Source: Piromyces finnis (lineage: Eukaryota; Neocallimastigomycota; Neocallimastigomycetes; Neocallimastigales; Neocallimastigaceae). From it: a stretch of DNA of 64,000 bases. Under the pieces are notes generated by a model. It saw only the letters and a list, made by a program, of their open reading frames with translations, had not been told where the DNA came from and made no database searches. The position numbers and the translations under genes were made by a program. The stretch's first letter is position 1. The number at the start of each line of letters is the position of its first letter. Where the stretch lies: contig MCFH01000044.1 in assembly GCA_002104945.1 (NCBI GenBank), forward strand, positions 186,001 to 250,000. Direction: 5' to 3'. Positions 1 through 14,779 of the stretch are shown here, in pieces.

Positions 1-1284
1 AGAGATCAAATTACTAGTTTATACAATTCACTTGTTGAATTCTTTAATGTTTTCAATAACTGCACACAAAGTAATTAATTAATACCTTTTAATAAGATTA
101 TTAAAAAATTTATGTCTAAAGCAATTTATTGTTATTATATTAAAATAAAGAAAGCAATAGTGAAGATGAATTAGACGAATTCCATGATATTATTATGCTT
201 GCTTTAGAATTGGTTGTTAACATTATTTCTATTGGTGATAATGGTGCTAATGATGAAGTTCCAGGATTAACTATTGATTCTGGTGATGTTATTTATACAG
301 CAATGAATATTATTATTCCAATGATTACCGAAAAACTATTATTAGTAAGTTGTAATTTTATATATATACTATTTATAATGATGAAGAAAAATTAGTAATT
401 TTTTTTTATTTTTTCATAATTAAAATAGCAAACTGATTTATGCATAAAATATATTGAAGTTATTAGTGATTTAATTGAATTCTACCCAACTAAATTACCA
501 AAATACGCAGAATCTATTTTACCAAGCATCATAAAATCATTAGAATTCGGAATTAATAGATATCCTTTTTTATACATTTATAGATACTTAAATAATTATA
601 ATATTTATAGAATATTTATTATTTTTCTTAACCCACTTTTTTTTTTTTTTGGTTATTACTGTAATTTATGATGTTGCTAAGGTTGCATTTAATGCCTTAT
701 TGAATCTTTCACAGTATTATAATAACCAAAGATTACAGGGTACTAACTTTGCAGAATTCTTAGAATTAGCATTGAATCATTTATTAGAATTAACTATAAA
801 GACATTACTCTTTGAAAATATTGAACAAGATTTGATTGGCCCAGCTAGTTCTTCTCTTTTAACAATGATCACCGCAAGAAAGGTGGATAATTTTTATTTT
901 CTATTATATTGAATAAAATTGTTATTTTCTATCATTTGAAAAATGTGATATTAACTATTTTTCTTTTTTCTTTTTTTTTTTTTTTTATACAACTAATGTA
1001 TTATGTTTATTCATTTCTACTAATATTAGAATATATACATTGAAATGTGTCAACAAATTATGTTGCAACAACAACAAACAAATGCTCAATATAGTCAACG
1101 TTTAGAAATGGCTTTCACTACCTTAAATAATGGTATAGAAGAAATATTTAATGAAAAAGAAAAAGAGCAACCGGGAAGTGTTCAAACAAAGATATATAAA
1201 TTTAACTATAAGGATTTCAATCAATTTGAAAAATTATTCTCTGCATTTTTAATTAATGTCATTGGATTCTTAAGAACTCATTAA
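1..1284 (+). CDS. XPO4: Exportin-4, C-terminal part (5' end outside window)
   Basis: Karyopherin-beta family nuclear transport receptor; in animals exportin-4 moves cargo such as eIF5A and Smad3 through the nuclear pore with Ran. Only the C-terminal HEAT-repeat part is present. Exons by phase: 1-70, 151-344, 429-559, 660-882, 1030-1284 (stop TAA). The joined protein reads through GDVIYTAMNIIIPMI, then PTKLPKYAESILPSIIKSLE and ends in INVIGFLRTH. From memory this follows the exportin-4 C-terminus without gaps over the last two HEAT-like units (QxxxxQRLxxAF then a final FLxxxxGFL). Introns 1, 2 and 4 are GT-AG. Intron 3 (560-659) has no usable GT and begins ATATCCTTTT; see its own entry. The gene converges on the RabGAP gene. 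Identity is confident; the exact 3' borders are hand-called. Confidence 0.88.
560..659 (+). other. AT-AC (U12-type) intron in XPO4
   Basis: The 100-base intron begins ATATCCTTTT, the textbook U12-type 5' splice site. It contains TTCTTAAC at about 625-632, close to the U12 branch-point consensus, and ends TTATTAC. Exon 3 ends in phase 2 (AG) and exon 4 supplies T, giving a Ser codon. The protein then runs LEFGIN-S-VIYDVAK with no gap against the family. There is no GT anywhere from 545 to 652, so a GT-AG intron cannot be drawn. The branch-to-acceptor distance of about 28 bases, filled by a T tract, is longer than the usual 10-20. Confidence 0.78.
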
Positions 1285-1907
1285 ACCTTCAAGATAAAAT
1301 AAACAAATAAACAAATAAATATATATTATTATTTTTATATGTTCTTTAGTTTCTATTTTTTCGTTATTTATTTATTCATTTCATTACATTTACTTTTTTT
1401 TTTTTTTTTCTTAATATATAAAATTAAATTATAAATACAAATATATCATTAATAATATTATAGAATTAGAATTATTCTAATCAACTATTAGTATAAACTA
1501 TTTAATTTATTTTATAATATATATAAAAATAAGATAAAATAAAATAACCTTTTTTTTTTTTTTAAAAAAAAAAAAAGATGGACTTTGATTATATTTAAAA
1601 ATTCTTTTATTTATCTATTCATTTTTTCTTTTATACAATGATGAATTTTATAATATTATAAAAGTATAAGTTGAAGATTAAAATAAAATAAAAAAAAAAA
1701 AAAAAAAAAAAAAAATCTAAAAGTGTGGGTGAGAGAGAAAGAATATATGAAATAAACTAAAATTATAGTAATAATAATAATAACAATAACAATAATAAAT
1801 AGATTTACTATTATGTTAAAGTAAATAAAAATAACAATTAAAAAAAGTTTAAAAGAAATAAAAGATAATATATTTATTTATTTTAAAATTTGAAAAAATA
1901 ATTATTT
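1285..1907. other. Convergent 3' intergenic region
   Basis: Lies between the 3' ends of XPO4 and the RabGAP gene. AATAAA-like signals follow the XPO4 stop (about 1298-1318). It also holds a T14-A13 junction (1550-1576) and a poly-A run of about 30 bases near 1690-1715. No gene or RNA seen. Confidence 0.6.
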
Positions 1908-6075
<4,168 letters not shown>

Positions 6076-9061
6076 GTTGAATACTTATAACACTTTTTTC
6101 CAAAAAAAAAAAAAAAAAAAAAAAACAGAATTATTGACGGCTATCTTTTTTTATAAATATGTTGTAACAATATTAATAATACCAATATTAAAATGAAATA
6201 TATTGTAATAATTATAATATTGTTGATAGCTTTTGCTCTTTATATATAATAACTATTTGTTATTATTTATTTAAATAAAAATATCTCTTTTATTTGCTTA
6301 AATGTATAGAATAAAAAAAAAAGAAAAAAAAAAAAAAATTAAATTTCATTAGTATTCTATTTATTTATAAATATAAATATAAATATATAAATATAAATAT
6401 AATAAATAATTAATATATATATGATTTTATGTATAATTATTATACTAATATAGAAAATTACTATAATAATATCATTTATCGTATTCATTCCTTTAGCAAC
6501 AATATCAAGTTTTCTCAATTTTATATTTAATTAACTTATAAAAAAATTATATTTCCATTTTTTATTATTATCGTTATTTTAATTTAATTATAAATTGATT
6601 ACTTAATTGTAACTTATAATTATTACTTATATTTAATTATTTTTTTTTAATTTATTTATGTTTATGAAATATATTTCACCCAAACATTTTTATATCTAAT
6701 ATATAGTATGAAATTTGGTAGGCAACTTTATCGAACACTTGTCTATTGATTTTTAAAAATTTTTGTAACTACATTCAATAAGTAACATTAAGCTCGGTAG
6801 AAAATGATATTCCTATGCTCATTAAATCAGTACTTAATTTTCAAATTATATATATATATATATTTAAATCTTCAATTGTTTATTTATTTTGTATTTATTA
6901 ATTCATGAACATATAAATAAACAATTTTGGTTCATTAATAAAATTTATTTGAAAATTATTATATGATAATAGAATTCTTCATGTTATATAATAAATGTAT
7001 CATAATTATTTATTATTATTTTTTTTCATCTTGTCTAATACATTTCCAGATTTACTATAAATGTAAAAAGCATTTTTCATAATTTAATTATTAATGTTAT
7101 ATATTTTTTCATTCCCTACTATAGAAAGAAATAGAAAATTTCAATAAAATTATTTATCTTACAGATTTAACAAGTTCCAATTATTTTATTTATTATTAAA
7201 AAATATACATATATATTTTTTTTAAAGTTTCAATTAATAATTGTTTATTGGCTTTTTTTTTTTTTTAAAAAAATATATTTTTTATATTTTATTTTAAAAA
7301 AGTATTTTATTAATATTTTTAAAAAAAAATGATAAATTTAAAATTTATATTAATTTATTATTAATGATTAAAATGTATTTTTAATAGACAATTGAAAAAT
7401 CAATCAATAATTTAAATAAATTAAATAGTGAAATATTAATTAATACTATTAATATTAATTTATGATTTAGAAATTGATGAAAAGAATAAAAAAAAAAGAA
7501 GAAAAAAAGATAATACATAAAAATAAAAAAAGAGTATAAATAATTTTAATTTACTATTAAAAAACAAATATTTATTTTCATATTTATCTATTTACTTATC
7601 TGTTTATATATATATTATTTATTTATCACATCTTTATATATTTATACTTACTACTACATTCTAGTGTAATTTGTATCCAAAAATATTTTAAAGGCAATAT
7701 ATTATTTAATACATAAATATATTATAATAATATAATTTATTTTTTTACTATATAAATCTTCATTAAAAATATTTCTTTTTAATATATTGATAATATATGA
7801 TTTTTATTGAATTAAGATAGTAGTTCTAATTCTTAAAAATATATGAAAATTTTTCATTTTATTTCAGTATCATGAATTTTATGTATAGAAAGTTTAACAC
7901 ATGAAATTGAAGAAATGATAATAAAAAGTTATGAATCTAATGAATATTACATATAATGAAATAGTTTTCTAATATTTAATGAAACCAAAGGGATTTGATC
8001 TACTTTCAATCATATTTTATACTATAGTATTTTGTTAAGATTAAATGGCATTTATTTTTTACAATTTCGAAATATTATCATTCTTATTTGTATTTATAGT
8101 TTTTCTTGCATTATAAATTTAATATACTTTATATATAATATTATTTTCTAAATATATTTATCAAATTATTCATTATTTCTCTTTTTTTTTTCTTTTCTAC
8201 TTTTTTTATATTCCCATTTTTCATGTTTTATAGTTTAATAACCACTTTTTTCTTTTTTATTTAAAAGTGGCGTTCATTACCATATTTGGTAATTTAATTT
8301 ATTAAATTTTATTTAATATTTTTGATTATATAAAAACTTATTATTATAATATATTAAATATTACAATAATTTTAAATAAAACCCAAATTTTAAATAATAA
8401 ATAAAAACCACTTTAATAATATTTTTAATTTTTATTTTGATTATTTATTACTAATACACAAACACCCTACGAATAATTAATATGCAAAAAGATGCTCTAA
8501 GAATTGATTATAATAATTCAAATTTTATTTAAAATATTTCATAAAATTTGTTTAAGCATTATTATTATTATTATTAATACTTAAACATATTAATTATATA
8601 TACATATTTATTTATAATATTTTAAGATTTATAAATAATCAAACAAGAGTATTACTATTTTCATATAAAAAAAAATAGAGGAGTTTTATAAAAGTTTCAA
8701 AAAATTCTAGGATTGATATTTAAACATTAATTATATTAATGGAAGGCCAAAGTCAATATAATAAAAAGTGTAATATACTAATATATCATAAATAATAATA
8801 GTTGTAATATTAATGATATTATATAATTTTTTATTGAAATAACTAAAAGATGCTGTTGTTTAAATAATATAATTAATAATATTTTGTATCTATAGATAAA
8901 TTTAAAAATCCTTCTGATTAAATATTTTTGAATAAATTATATATGTCGCAGTTATCTTAAAAGTTTATATATTCATGTGAATGTTATTATTATTAAATCT
9001 GACATAACTTTTAATAATAAAGTTCATGTTCTGAAAAAAATATTAAATAATTCTCATATCT
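6076..9061. other. About 3 kb with no recognisable gene
   Basis: Very AT-rich, between the RabGAP start and the P-loop kinase 3' end. It includes the RabGAP promoter. I found no supportable gene. Three less AT-rich patches look like possible coding debris: 6708-6746 (see the SPX-like finding), 7890-7960 (a short open stretch with an AG before it) and 7980-8060. A T14-A7 junction lies at 7253-7273. Nothing resembling a tRNA or snRNA was seen. Confidence 0.5.
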
Positions 9062-9541
9062 TTATTTTTTTTCTATAAAAAATTTATCATTCCATCTATC
9101 TAACATTTTATAAATTCTCTCTTCTGGAACATTATGAATAGTTCTTTTAGCTAACTCCTTAACATCTCTTCTTTTCCACCATGGAGTATCTGGTTCACGA
9201 ACTTGAATATCATAACCATACTGAATAGCCATTTCAATATAAACTTTGGCTTCTCTATATCTAACATTAGTATTATCAATGATAATAGGTGTTGTTCCTT
9301 TTCCACAATGTTCTCTACAGCGGTTCTGATTAAATCTATGGGCATCTACAATTTTCGATGAATCATATTTATAAACACCATTTTCTATAAAGAAATCGTC
9401 ACTTGATAAGATAATACCTTGACTTTTATAATTATTAAGAAGTGATTTAGCTAAGGTAGATTTTCCTGAACCTGGTAAACCTCTTAAAATAATCATAATT
9501 TTTTTATATTCGTTAATACTTATATCTTCCATATTCAACAA
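9062..9541 (-). CDS. P-loop nucleotide kinase-like protein (N4BP2L1 / AAA_33 family)
   Basis: A single-exon gene of 159 residues. A Walker A motif GLPGSGKST lies at residues 21-29. LSSDDFF follows, then DNTNVR, the pattern of the N4BP2/N4BP2L1 kinase-like P-loop domain, which resembles polynucleotide kinase. The stretch REPDTPWWKRR also matches this family's lid region. The length fits a stand-alone domain without the CUE and Smr domains of full N4BP2. The exact substrate is unknown; 5'-hydroxyl nucleic acid kinase activity is known for N4BP2 and only possible here. A second in-frame ATG at residue 4 could be the true start. It is isolated, with over 1.7 kb free on one side and 3 kb on the other. 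Confidence 0.82.
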   Translation of the reverse strand: MLNMEDISINEYKKIMIILRGLPGSGKSTLAKSLLNNYKSQGIILSSDDFFIENGVYKYDSSKIVDAHRFNQNRCREHCGKGTTPIIIDNTNVRYREAKVYIEMAIQYGYDIQVREPDTPWWKRRDVKELAKRTIHNVPEERIYKMLDRWNDKFFIEKK

Positions 9542-11290
9542 TATTTTTTCTATTAACTCTGTTTATTATCTTATTTTTTTGATGAACTAAAAGTATTTGT
9601 GTATATATATATAAGAAAATTTTCAATTAATATTCTATCTTTTTTATTAATTATTATTAGTAAACTTAGCCTCTTTATTAATATTTAAAAATTACGCTTT
9701 CTCTCTCTTTCTCTTTTTTTTTTTTTTTTATAACTGAATGGTTTAATGAAATAAAAGAAAATATACATATTTTCTCTTTATATATTTTTTTAATGTTAGA
9801 TTAAATTTTATGGTTAAGTAAATTTTTAAACCATAAAAATTTATTAAATTTTAATATATTCATTAATTCCAACAAAAAAAGAAAATTAAATATATAAACT
9901 TCTGGATTAATCATTAATATTAATTACAAACAAGCAAAAAAAAAAAAAACAAAAAAAAAAACAAATTTTATCCATGGTTATACATACTATGTTATATATT
10001 TCAAATAGGCTAACAATATTTATAATACATTTATAATACTAATCACAAAAATGATAAAAGATATCGAATAAGTGATTGGGACAATAACAGCCAATAATAT
10101 TCGTAATATAAATGAATTGATATAGGGATATATGGATAAATTGATTATAAAGTAATAGCAAATAATATAAAAATATTATATGACTTTATATTTTATTATG
10201 TTAATTATTTTAAAAAATAATAAATATATATCTTTACTCCACAATGAAAAAAAATGTAAAGTAATATATATATGTATGTTTGTATGTTTCCTATAATCTT
10301 AGACAATTATTCATTAATATTAACAAGTTAGAAAACACCTCAGTATTAATAATACTTTTTGTTTTAATAAAGTTCAAGAAATTAATTGTTATCATAAATG
10401 ATTCGATTATAGTTAAAATACTTTTTTTTTAATTGTATAAATTATTGTAATTTGAAAATTTTATAAAGTTTATAGTAAACAAGATCCTTTATAAGATTTA
10501 CATTTCATTATTAAATATTAATTTTATATATTAAAGAAACACATATAATAAAATGAACATATGAAAAAAAAAATTAAAATATTGAACTGTAAGAGGCATT
10601 AATATACAAAAATTAAAAAGTGGGATACATCTAGTTATCGAAAGTATTATTCTAATCACTACTATTCTAATAGATATATAATAAATGATATGAGATTTAT
10701 TGATTGTACTGTAGTTTTTTTTTTTTTTTTTGTTAAAAAAAAAGGATCTTAACAAAAAGTATAATTATCGTATAACATGATATATAACTATATATTTATT
10801 TTATATCTTTATTATTAAATTTAAATATTACTTTAACGAAAAATACTTATTTCCTTTTTTCTTTCTTTTTTTTTTTTTTTTTAGAAAATTAATATATTAA
10901 TAAGTTTGTAAAAATTATTGTTAAATACACAAAAAAAGAAAATTCGTTTTTGTAAAATAGTATATAAACTAAAAAATTCTATTGGTTAGTACAAGTAATT
11001 TAATTTTTCTTATATAATTTTAATTATATTAATTTTATTAATTAAATCTTATTTTTATGATATTTTTTATTAATGAACAAATAAATAAAAATTAAAATTT
11101 TATTATTTAATGATTGTTAAAGACTTGTAGTAAAGTAACTTAATATTTATTTTTTTATAGAGAAAATCTAGTAATTAATATTTTTTTTATTTTTAATTAA
11201 CATCTAAATTTATTATTTACACTATCCAGACCTTTCTAAATTCATATAAATAATAATTACAAAAAAAAAAATAAATAAATAAATAAGAAA
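9542..11290. other. Intergenic, no recognisable gene
   Basis: Upstream of the P-loop kinase and downstream of the Cys-rich pseudogene. It is AT-rich with several T or A runs (9715-9731, 10717-10732, 10865-10882). The patch 10050-10180 is less AT-rich and reads as short broken coding-like fragments, but no frame holds for long. A 74-codon open frame at 10531-10755 is homopolymer-driven and not credible. Confidence 0.5.
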
Positions 11291-11949
11291 TTAAACAATA
11301 TTAGTATCTTTGGTAATCTTAGGTGATGTTTTATTTTTCTTAATTCTATTACTTTTACTATTACCAAAATTAATATAATAAATATAGCCAAATACAACGA
11401 TAATTATTATTAAAATCAAAGAATATATAATGATTGATGAGACTATATCTGAAGAATGGCAATTACCTTGAAAATGACAAATATTATTTTGACAGGTGTT
11501 AGAAGCACAATCATCATCATTATTACAATAATAACCATCTAGTCTTCCACAAGTCATTTAATAGTTGATGAAAAGATAAAGATATTATAATGATAGGTAT
11601 CTTGACATTTTTCAATTTCTATATTATTTTTACAATTACCATCATAGTCTTCTTTACAATGATCATTTCTAATGCAATGATTCTCCACACACTTATTTGA
11701 TAAACAATCAGAATTTGATTCACATTCAATTGTATCAGCACAATATATTAGATTTTAAGATAATAAATCATGATTTTCAAATTCACAAACATCAGCAATG
11801 TAACTTTTCATGTTTCCATTAGAATCTGGAAATTCTACAGTTGATTTAGAATAATTTATACGAGTTGCTGACGAACAAATTTCACCCTTACAATAAATTT
11901 TAATTCCACAGCGTTTTAAGTATTTATAGTTGCCATTACTTATATACAC
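11291..11949 (-). pseudogene. Broken Cys-rich membrane-anchored protein gene (gut-fungal style)
   Basis: Reading the minus strand from 11949, one frame gives a Cys-bearing segment (RCGIKIYCKGEIC) ending in TAA at 11755-11757. The same frame then continues with CESNSDCLSNKCVENHC and CQDTYHYNIFIFSS to a TGA at 11554-11556. Shifted by one base at an ATGA overlap, the next frame (11557-11291) continues as MTCGRLDGYYC, DDCASNTCQNNIC and a transmembrane segment (about residues 38-60 of that part), then a short basic tail. The CxSNSDCxSNKC and DDCASNTC modules resemble repeated secreted or membrane proteins I associate with Neocallimastigomycota. There is no ATG or signal peptide at the 5' end. One internal stop, one frameshift and a missing 5' end point to a pseudogene. 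A sequencing error in an AT-rich tract could explain the frameshift but not the missing start. Confidence 0.62.
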
Positions 11950-12470
11950 ATTATTTTAATTATTGTTATTTCTTTTTTTTTCTTTCTTTATTTTGGGATT
12001 TTTTTTTATTTTTTAAAAAAAAAACTTTCAAGGATAATTTATCGTTATTAACATATTTAATTTTAATTAAATTGAAAAAAAGATAATAATTAAAGTTCAA
12101 TATTATTTATAATAATATATTTTAATGATGTTAAAACATATATTTAATTTTAATATCAAAATAAATATGTATTATACATTTTGGTGACACATTTTTGGCA
12201 GTAAATGTTTTCATTTAATACAACTACCATAATTAAAAATAAAAACTTTAAAAGTGTATATTTTAATATAAACAGCTATCAATAGAAATATTTATGTTAC
12301 AAGAAAAAGATTATTTGACATGTAAATATAAAGTTTTTTTTTAAAAAAAAATTATATAATATTTTAATTTTTCAATCAGTAATATAAGTTTTTTAATTTT
12401 ATAATCATATATCTTTACAACATTTTTATTACATTTTTATGCATTTTATAATTTACTAAAAAGAAGAAAT

Positions 12471-12531
<61 letters not shown>

Positions 12532-12928
12532 TAATACTTAAAGTGAAATATTAAATATGATGATATATAATTATTTTAAGTAGAAATATAAAATTTTAGT
12601 GAAAAAATTATTAACAAATTATTATAATTATTTCAATAATATGTATTACTGTGAAAAAAAAAACTTGATTAAAATTAAATTACAAGCGAGATTAATTTCT
12701 ACTTAAATTATATATGAAAACAAAATATATATATAAAAGATAAATAAGGAACATTGCTATGATTATGTGGAATTTTACTAAAATTTATTATATTTATAGT
12801 TTTTAAAAAGGTTATTAAATAATAAAATATTATTTAATTTTTAATCTTGTAATTTAGGAAATTAATATATATATATTTTTAATTTTTTTAAATTTATAGT
12901 GAAAAATTACATTTTTTAAATAATAATT
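11950..12928. other. Intergenic with (AAT)n tract
   Basis: Holds T-A junctions at 12009-12024 and 12334-12351 and an AAT microsatellite at about 12473-12528. It contains the presumed promoter of the 12929 gene. No gene seen. Confidence 0.5.
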
Positions 12929-14146
12929 ATGAAGAAAAAAACTTCGGAGCCAACAAAGAAAAAAGGAAAAAAAAAAAAGGTTGTTAAAAAAAAAGAAACA
13001 CCAGTGTGGGGTGATCCTGATTGTAAATCATTTTTATACCATCCAGTTACTGGTAAACCGTTAAATCCATTTCCAAATTTAAAAGAACAAGAATCAATTA
13101 TACCTTTTTTTTCAGATAGAGTAGAACAAAGAAGAAACGAATTAAAATTTAAAAAAAATGAACAAGAAGAAGATCAAACAAAATCATTATATAAACCAAT
13201 TAATTTTATGTCTTTTGGTATGACAAAAGAAAGTTATGAAGAAGAAAAACAGAAGCCAAGAATGATTATGGATTTGCATAGATTTGAATGGATGAATAAA
13301 GAATCATGGATTAGATGTCGACTTCGACAAAAAGGATGGGCTTATCATGATATGTTTTTAAATGTTCAATGTAGCTGGACATTACTAAGATTAAAATTGG
13401 AAATTAAAAAGCATTTATTTGAAGGATCTCTATTACTTGATAATATTTTAATTTATAAAAATGATATATCAAAACAAAAACAAGATATCGAAGATGATAA
13501 AGAAGAAATTAATAATAATGACAATAGTAATGATAATTCTGATGATAATAATAGTAATAATAATGATGAAACGTCAAATGTCATTCATTCTTTTAATAAC
13601 TCGAAATCTTTATTGGATATGAACAATTTAGATAATAATCAAAAAGATGATTTATTGGAAATATTTTCTAAAGATCAAGAATGTAAAGAACCTCTTTATA
13701 AACTTTTCCCAAGAATTCGTTATTTAAAATCTATTGGAAATATGATACCATTTAATGAAGGTTATGCAAAATGTGATGACAATGAATATCCGATTTTAGT
13801 TGTAGGTCAACATCCAATTCATATTTATGAACCACCTCCACCGCCACCACCACCAGAAAAAAAGGAAGTAAAAAAAAAGAAGAAAGGAACAGGAACTAAG
13901 AAAAAAGCTTCAACTTTAACTAAACCAAAAAAAGTTGTAAAAAAAAAGAAAAAAAAGGAAGAGGAAATACCACCTCCTGAAGAAATTGATCCTAATATAT
14001 CACAAGAACCAAATGATAGTGAATTATTAGATATGAAGGATGAAAATATTCAACTTTATACTGAACCCAATAAAATTTTGAAAAATCCTGATCAATATCT
14101 TTACATATTTTTTGATGTAAATTCCCCCTTTGTCCCATCATTATAA
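12929..14146 (+). CDS. Unrecognised 405-residue lysine-rich protein
   Basis: Intronless open frame with an ATG and TAA; I do not recognise the family. Residues 1-25 are almost all Lys/Thr/Pro. A folded-looking region follows (about 26-175): SFLYHPVTGKPLNPFPNL, then MDLHRFEWMNKESWIRCRLR and WTLLRLKLEIKKHLF. After an Asn/Asp-rich linker (about 188-235) comes LFPRIRYLKSIGNMIPFNEG. A Pro run (EPPPPPPPPE, near 305) and two more Lys blocks precede a short acidic C-terminus. The segment around WTLLRLKLEIKKHLFEGSLL loosely recalls a ubiquitin-like fold, which is speculation. The two conserved-looking blocks, codon use like its neighbours and length argue for a real gene rather than chance. Localisation is unknown; the basic ends could bind nucleic acid or microtubules. 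Confidence 0.75.
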   Translation: MKKKTSEPTKKKGKKKKVVKKKETPVWGDPDCKSFLYHPVTGKPLNPFPNLKEQESIIPFFSDRVEQRRNELKFKKNEQEEDQTKSLYKPINFMSFGMTKESYEEEKQKPRMIMDLHRFEWMNKESWIRCRLRQKGWAYHDMFLNVQCSWTLLRLKLEIKKHLFEGSLLLDNILIYKNDISKQKQDIEDDKEEINNNDNSNDNSDDNNSNNNDETSNVIHSFNNSKSLLDMNNLDNNQKDDLLEIFSKDQECKEPLYKLFPRIRYLKSIGNMIPFNEGYAKCDDNEYPILVVGQHPIHIYEPPPPPPPPEKKEVKKKKKGTGTKKKASTLTKPKKVVKKKKKKEEEIPPPEEIDPNISQEPNDSELLDMKDENIQLYTEPNKILKNPDQYLYIFFDVNSPFVPSL

Positions 14147-14575
14147 TTATACTAAAATTTAATAATTATTATCAATAATATCATCAATAAATTATAAATA
14201 ATAACAATAATAATGAGTTTAATACCATTTTAAACATTATTAAATTAACTACAAACTCATTATAATATTCCTTTAAATTTATCAAAATATAAAATTACTA
14301 ATTACTACATTAAGTTATATTTATTATCTTCTTTAATTAATATATATAATAAAGTATTACTTAAGATGTTAAAAATCATTAAAACTATATGATAAAAAAA
14401 GAGAAAAGAAAGTTTTTATTTTTTTATTTTAAAAATAAATTTATTATTTTAATTTTTATTTTATTAAAATAATAATACTTTTTAATTTAGCTTTTTTTCT
14501 TTTTTATTTTTATTTTTATTTTTTATTTTTATTTTTTTTTTGCTTTTTGCTTTTTGCTTTTTATTTTTGTTAAAA

Positions 14576-14622
<47 letters not shown>

Positions 14623-14663
14623 TTTTTATAAATACAATAATTTTGTTTACATATATGATAAAT

Positions 14664-14705
<42 letters not shown>

Positions 14706-14779
14706 ATTTACATAAATGTTTTTTTTTCTTAATTATGTTTATATTTAGTGTTTAAATTTTACTTTTATTTTAAAAAGGT
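14147..14779. other. Convergent intergenic region with simple repeats
   Basis: Between the 3' ends of the 12929 gene and TXNL1. It holds a short TTTTTGC heptamer repeat (14537-14560), a TTA microsatellite (about 14576-14620) and a T run of about 36 bases (about 14667-14701). A 71-codon open frame across it is made of these repeats and is not a gene. Confidence 0.7.

Noticed and set aside
560-659. A GT-AG intron at the XPO4 exon 3/4 border
   Set aside because: No GT lies between 545 and 652, and the other AC (635-636) gives the wrong phase.
10531-10755. 74-codon minus-strand open frame
   Set aside because: Its content comes from A and T runs, with no family similarity and no typical residue mix.
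14540-14755. 71-codon plus-strand open frame with poly-Tyr and poly-Phe
   Set aside because: It is made of TTA and T-run simple repeats between convergent genes.
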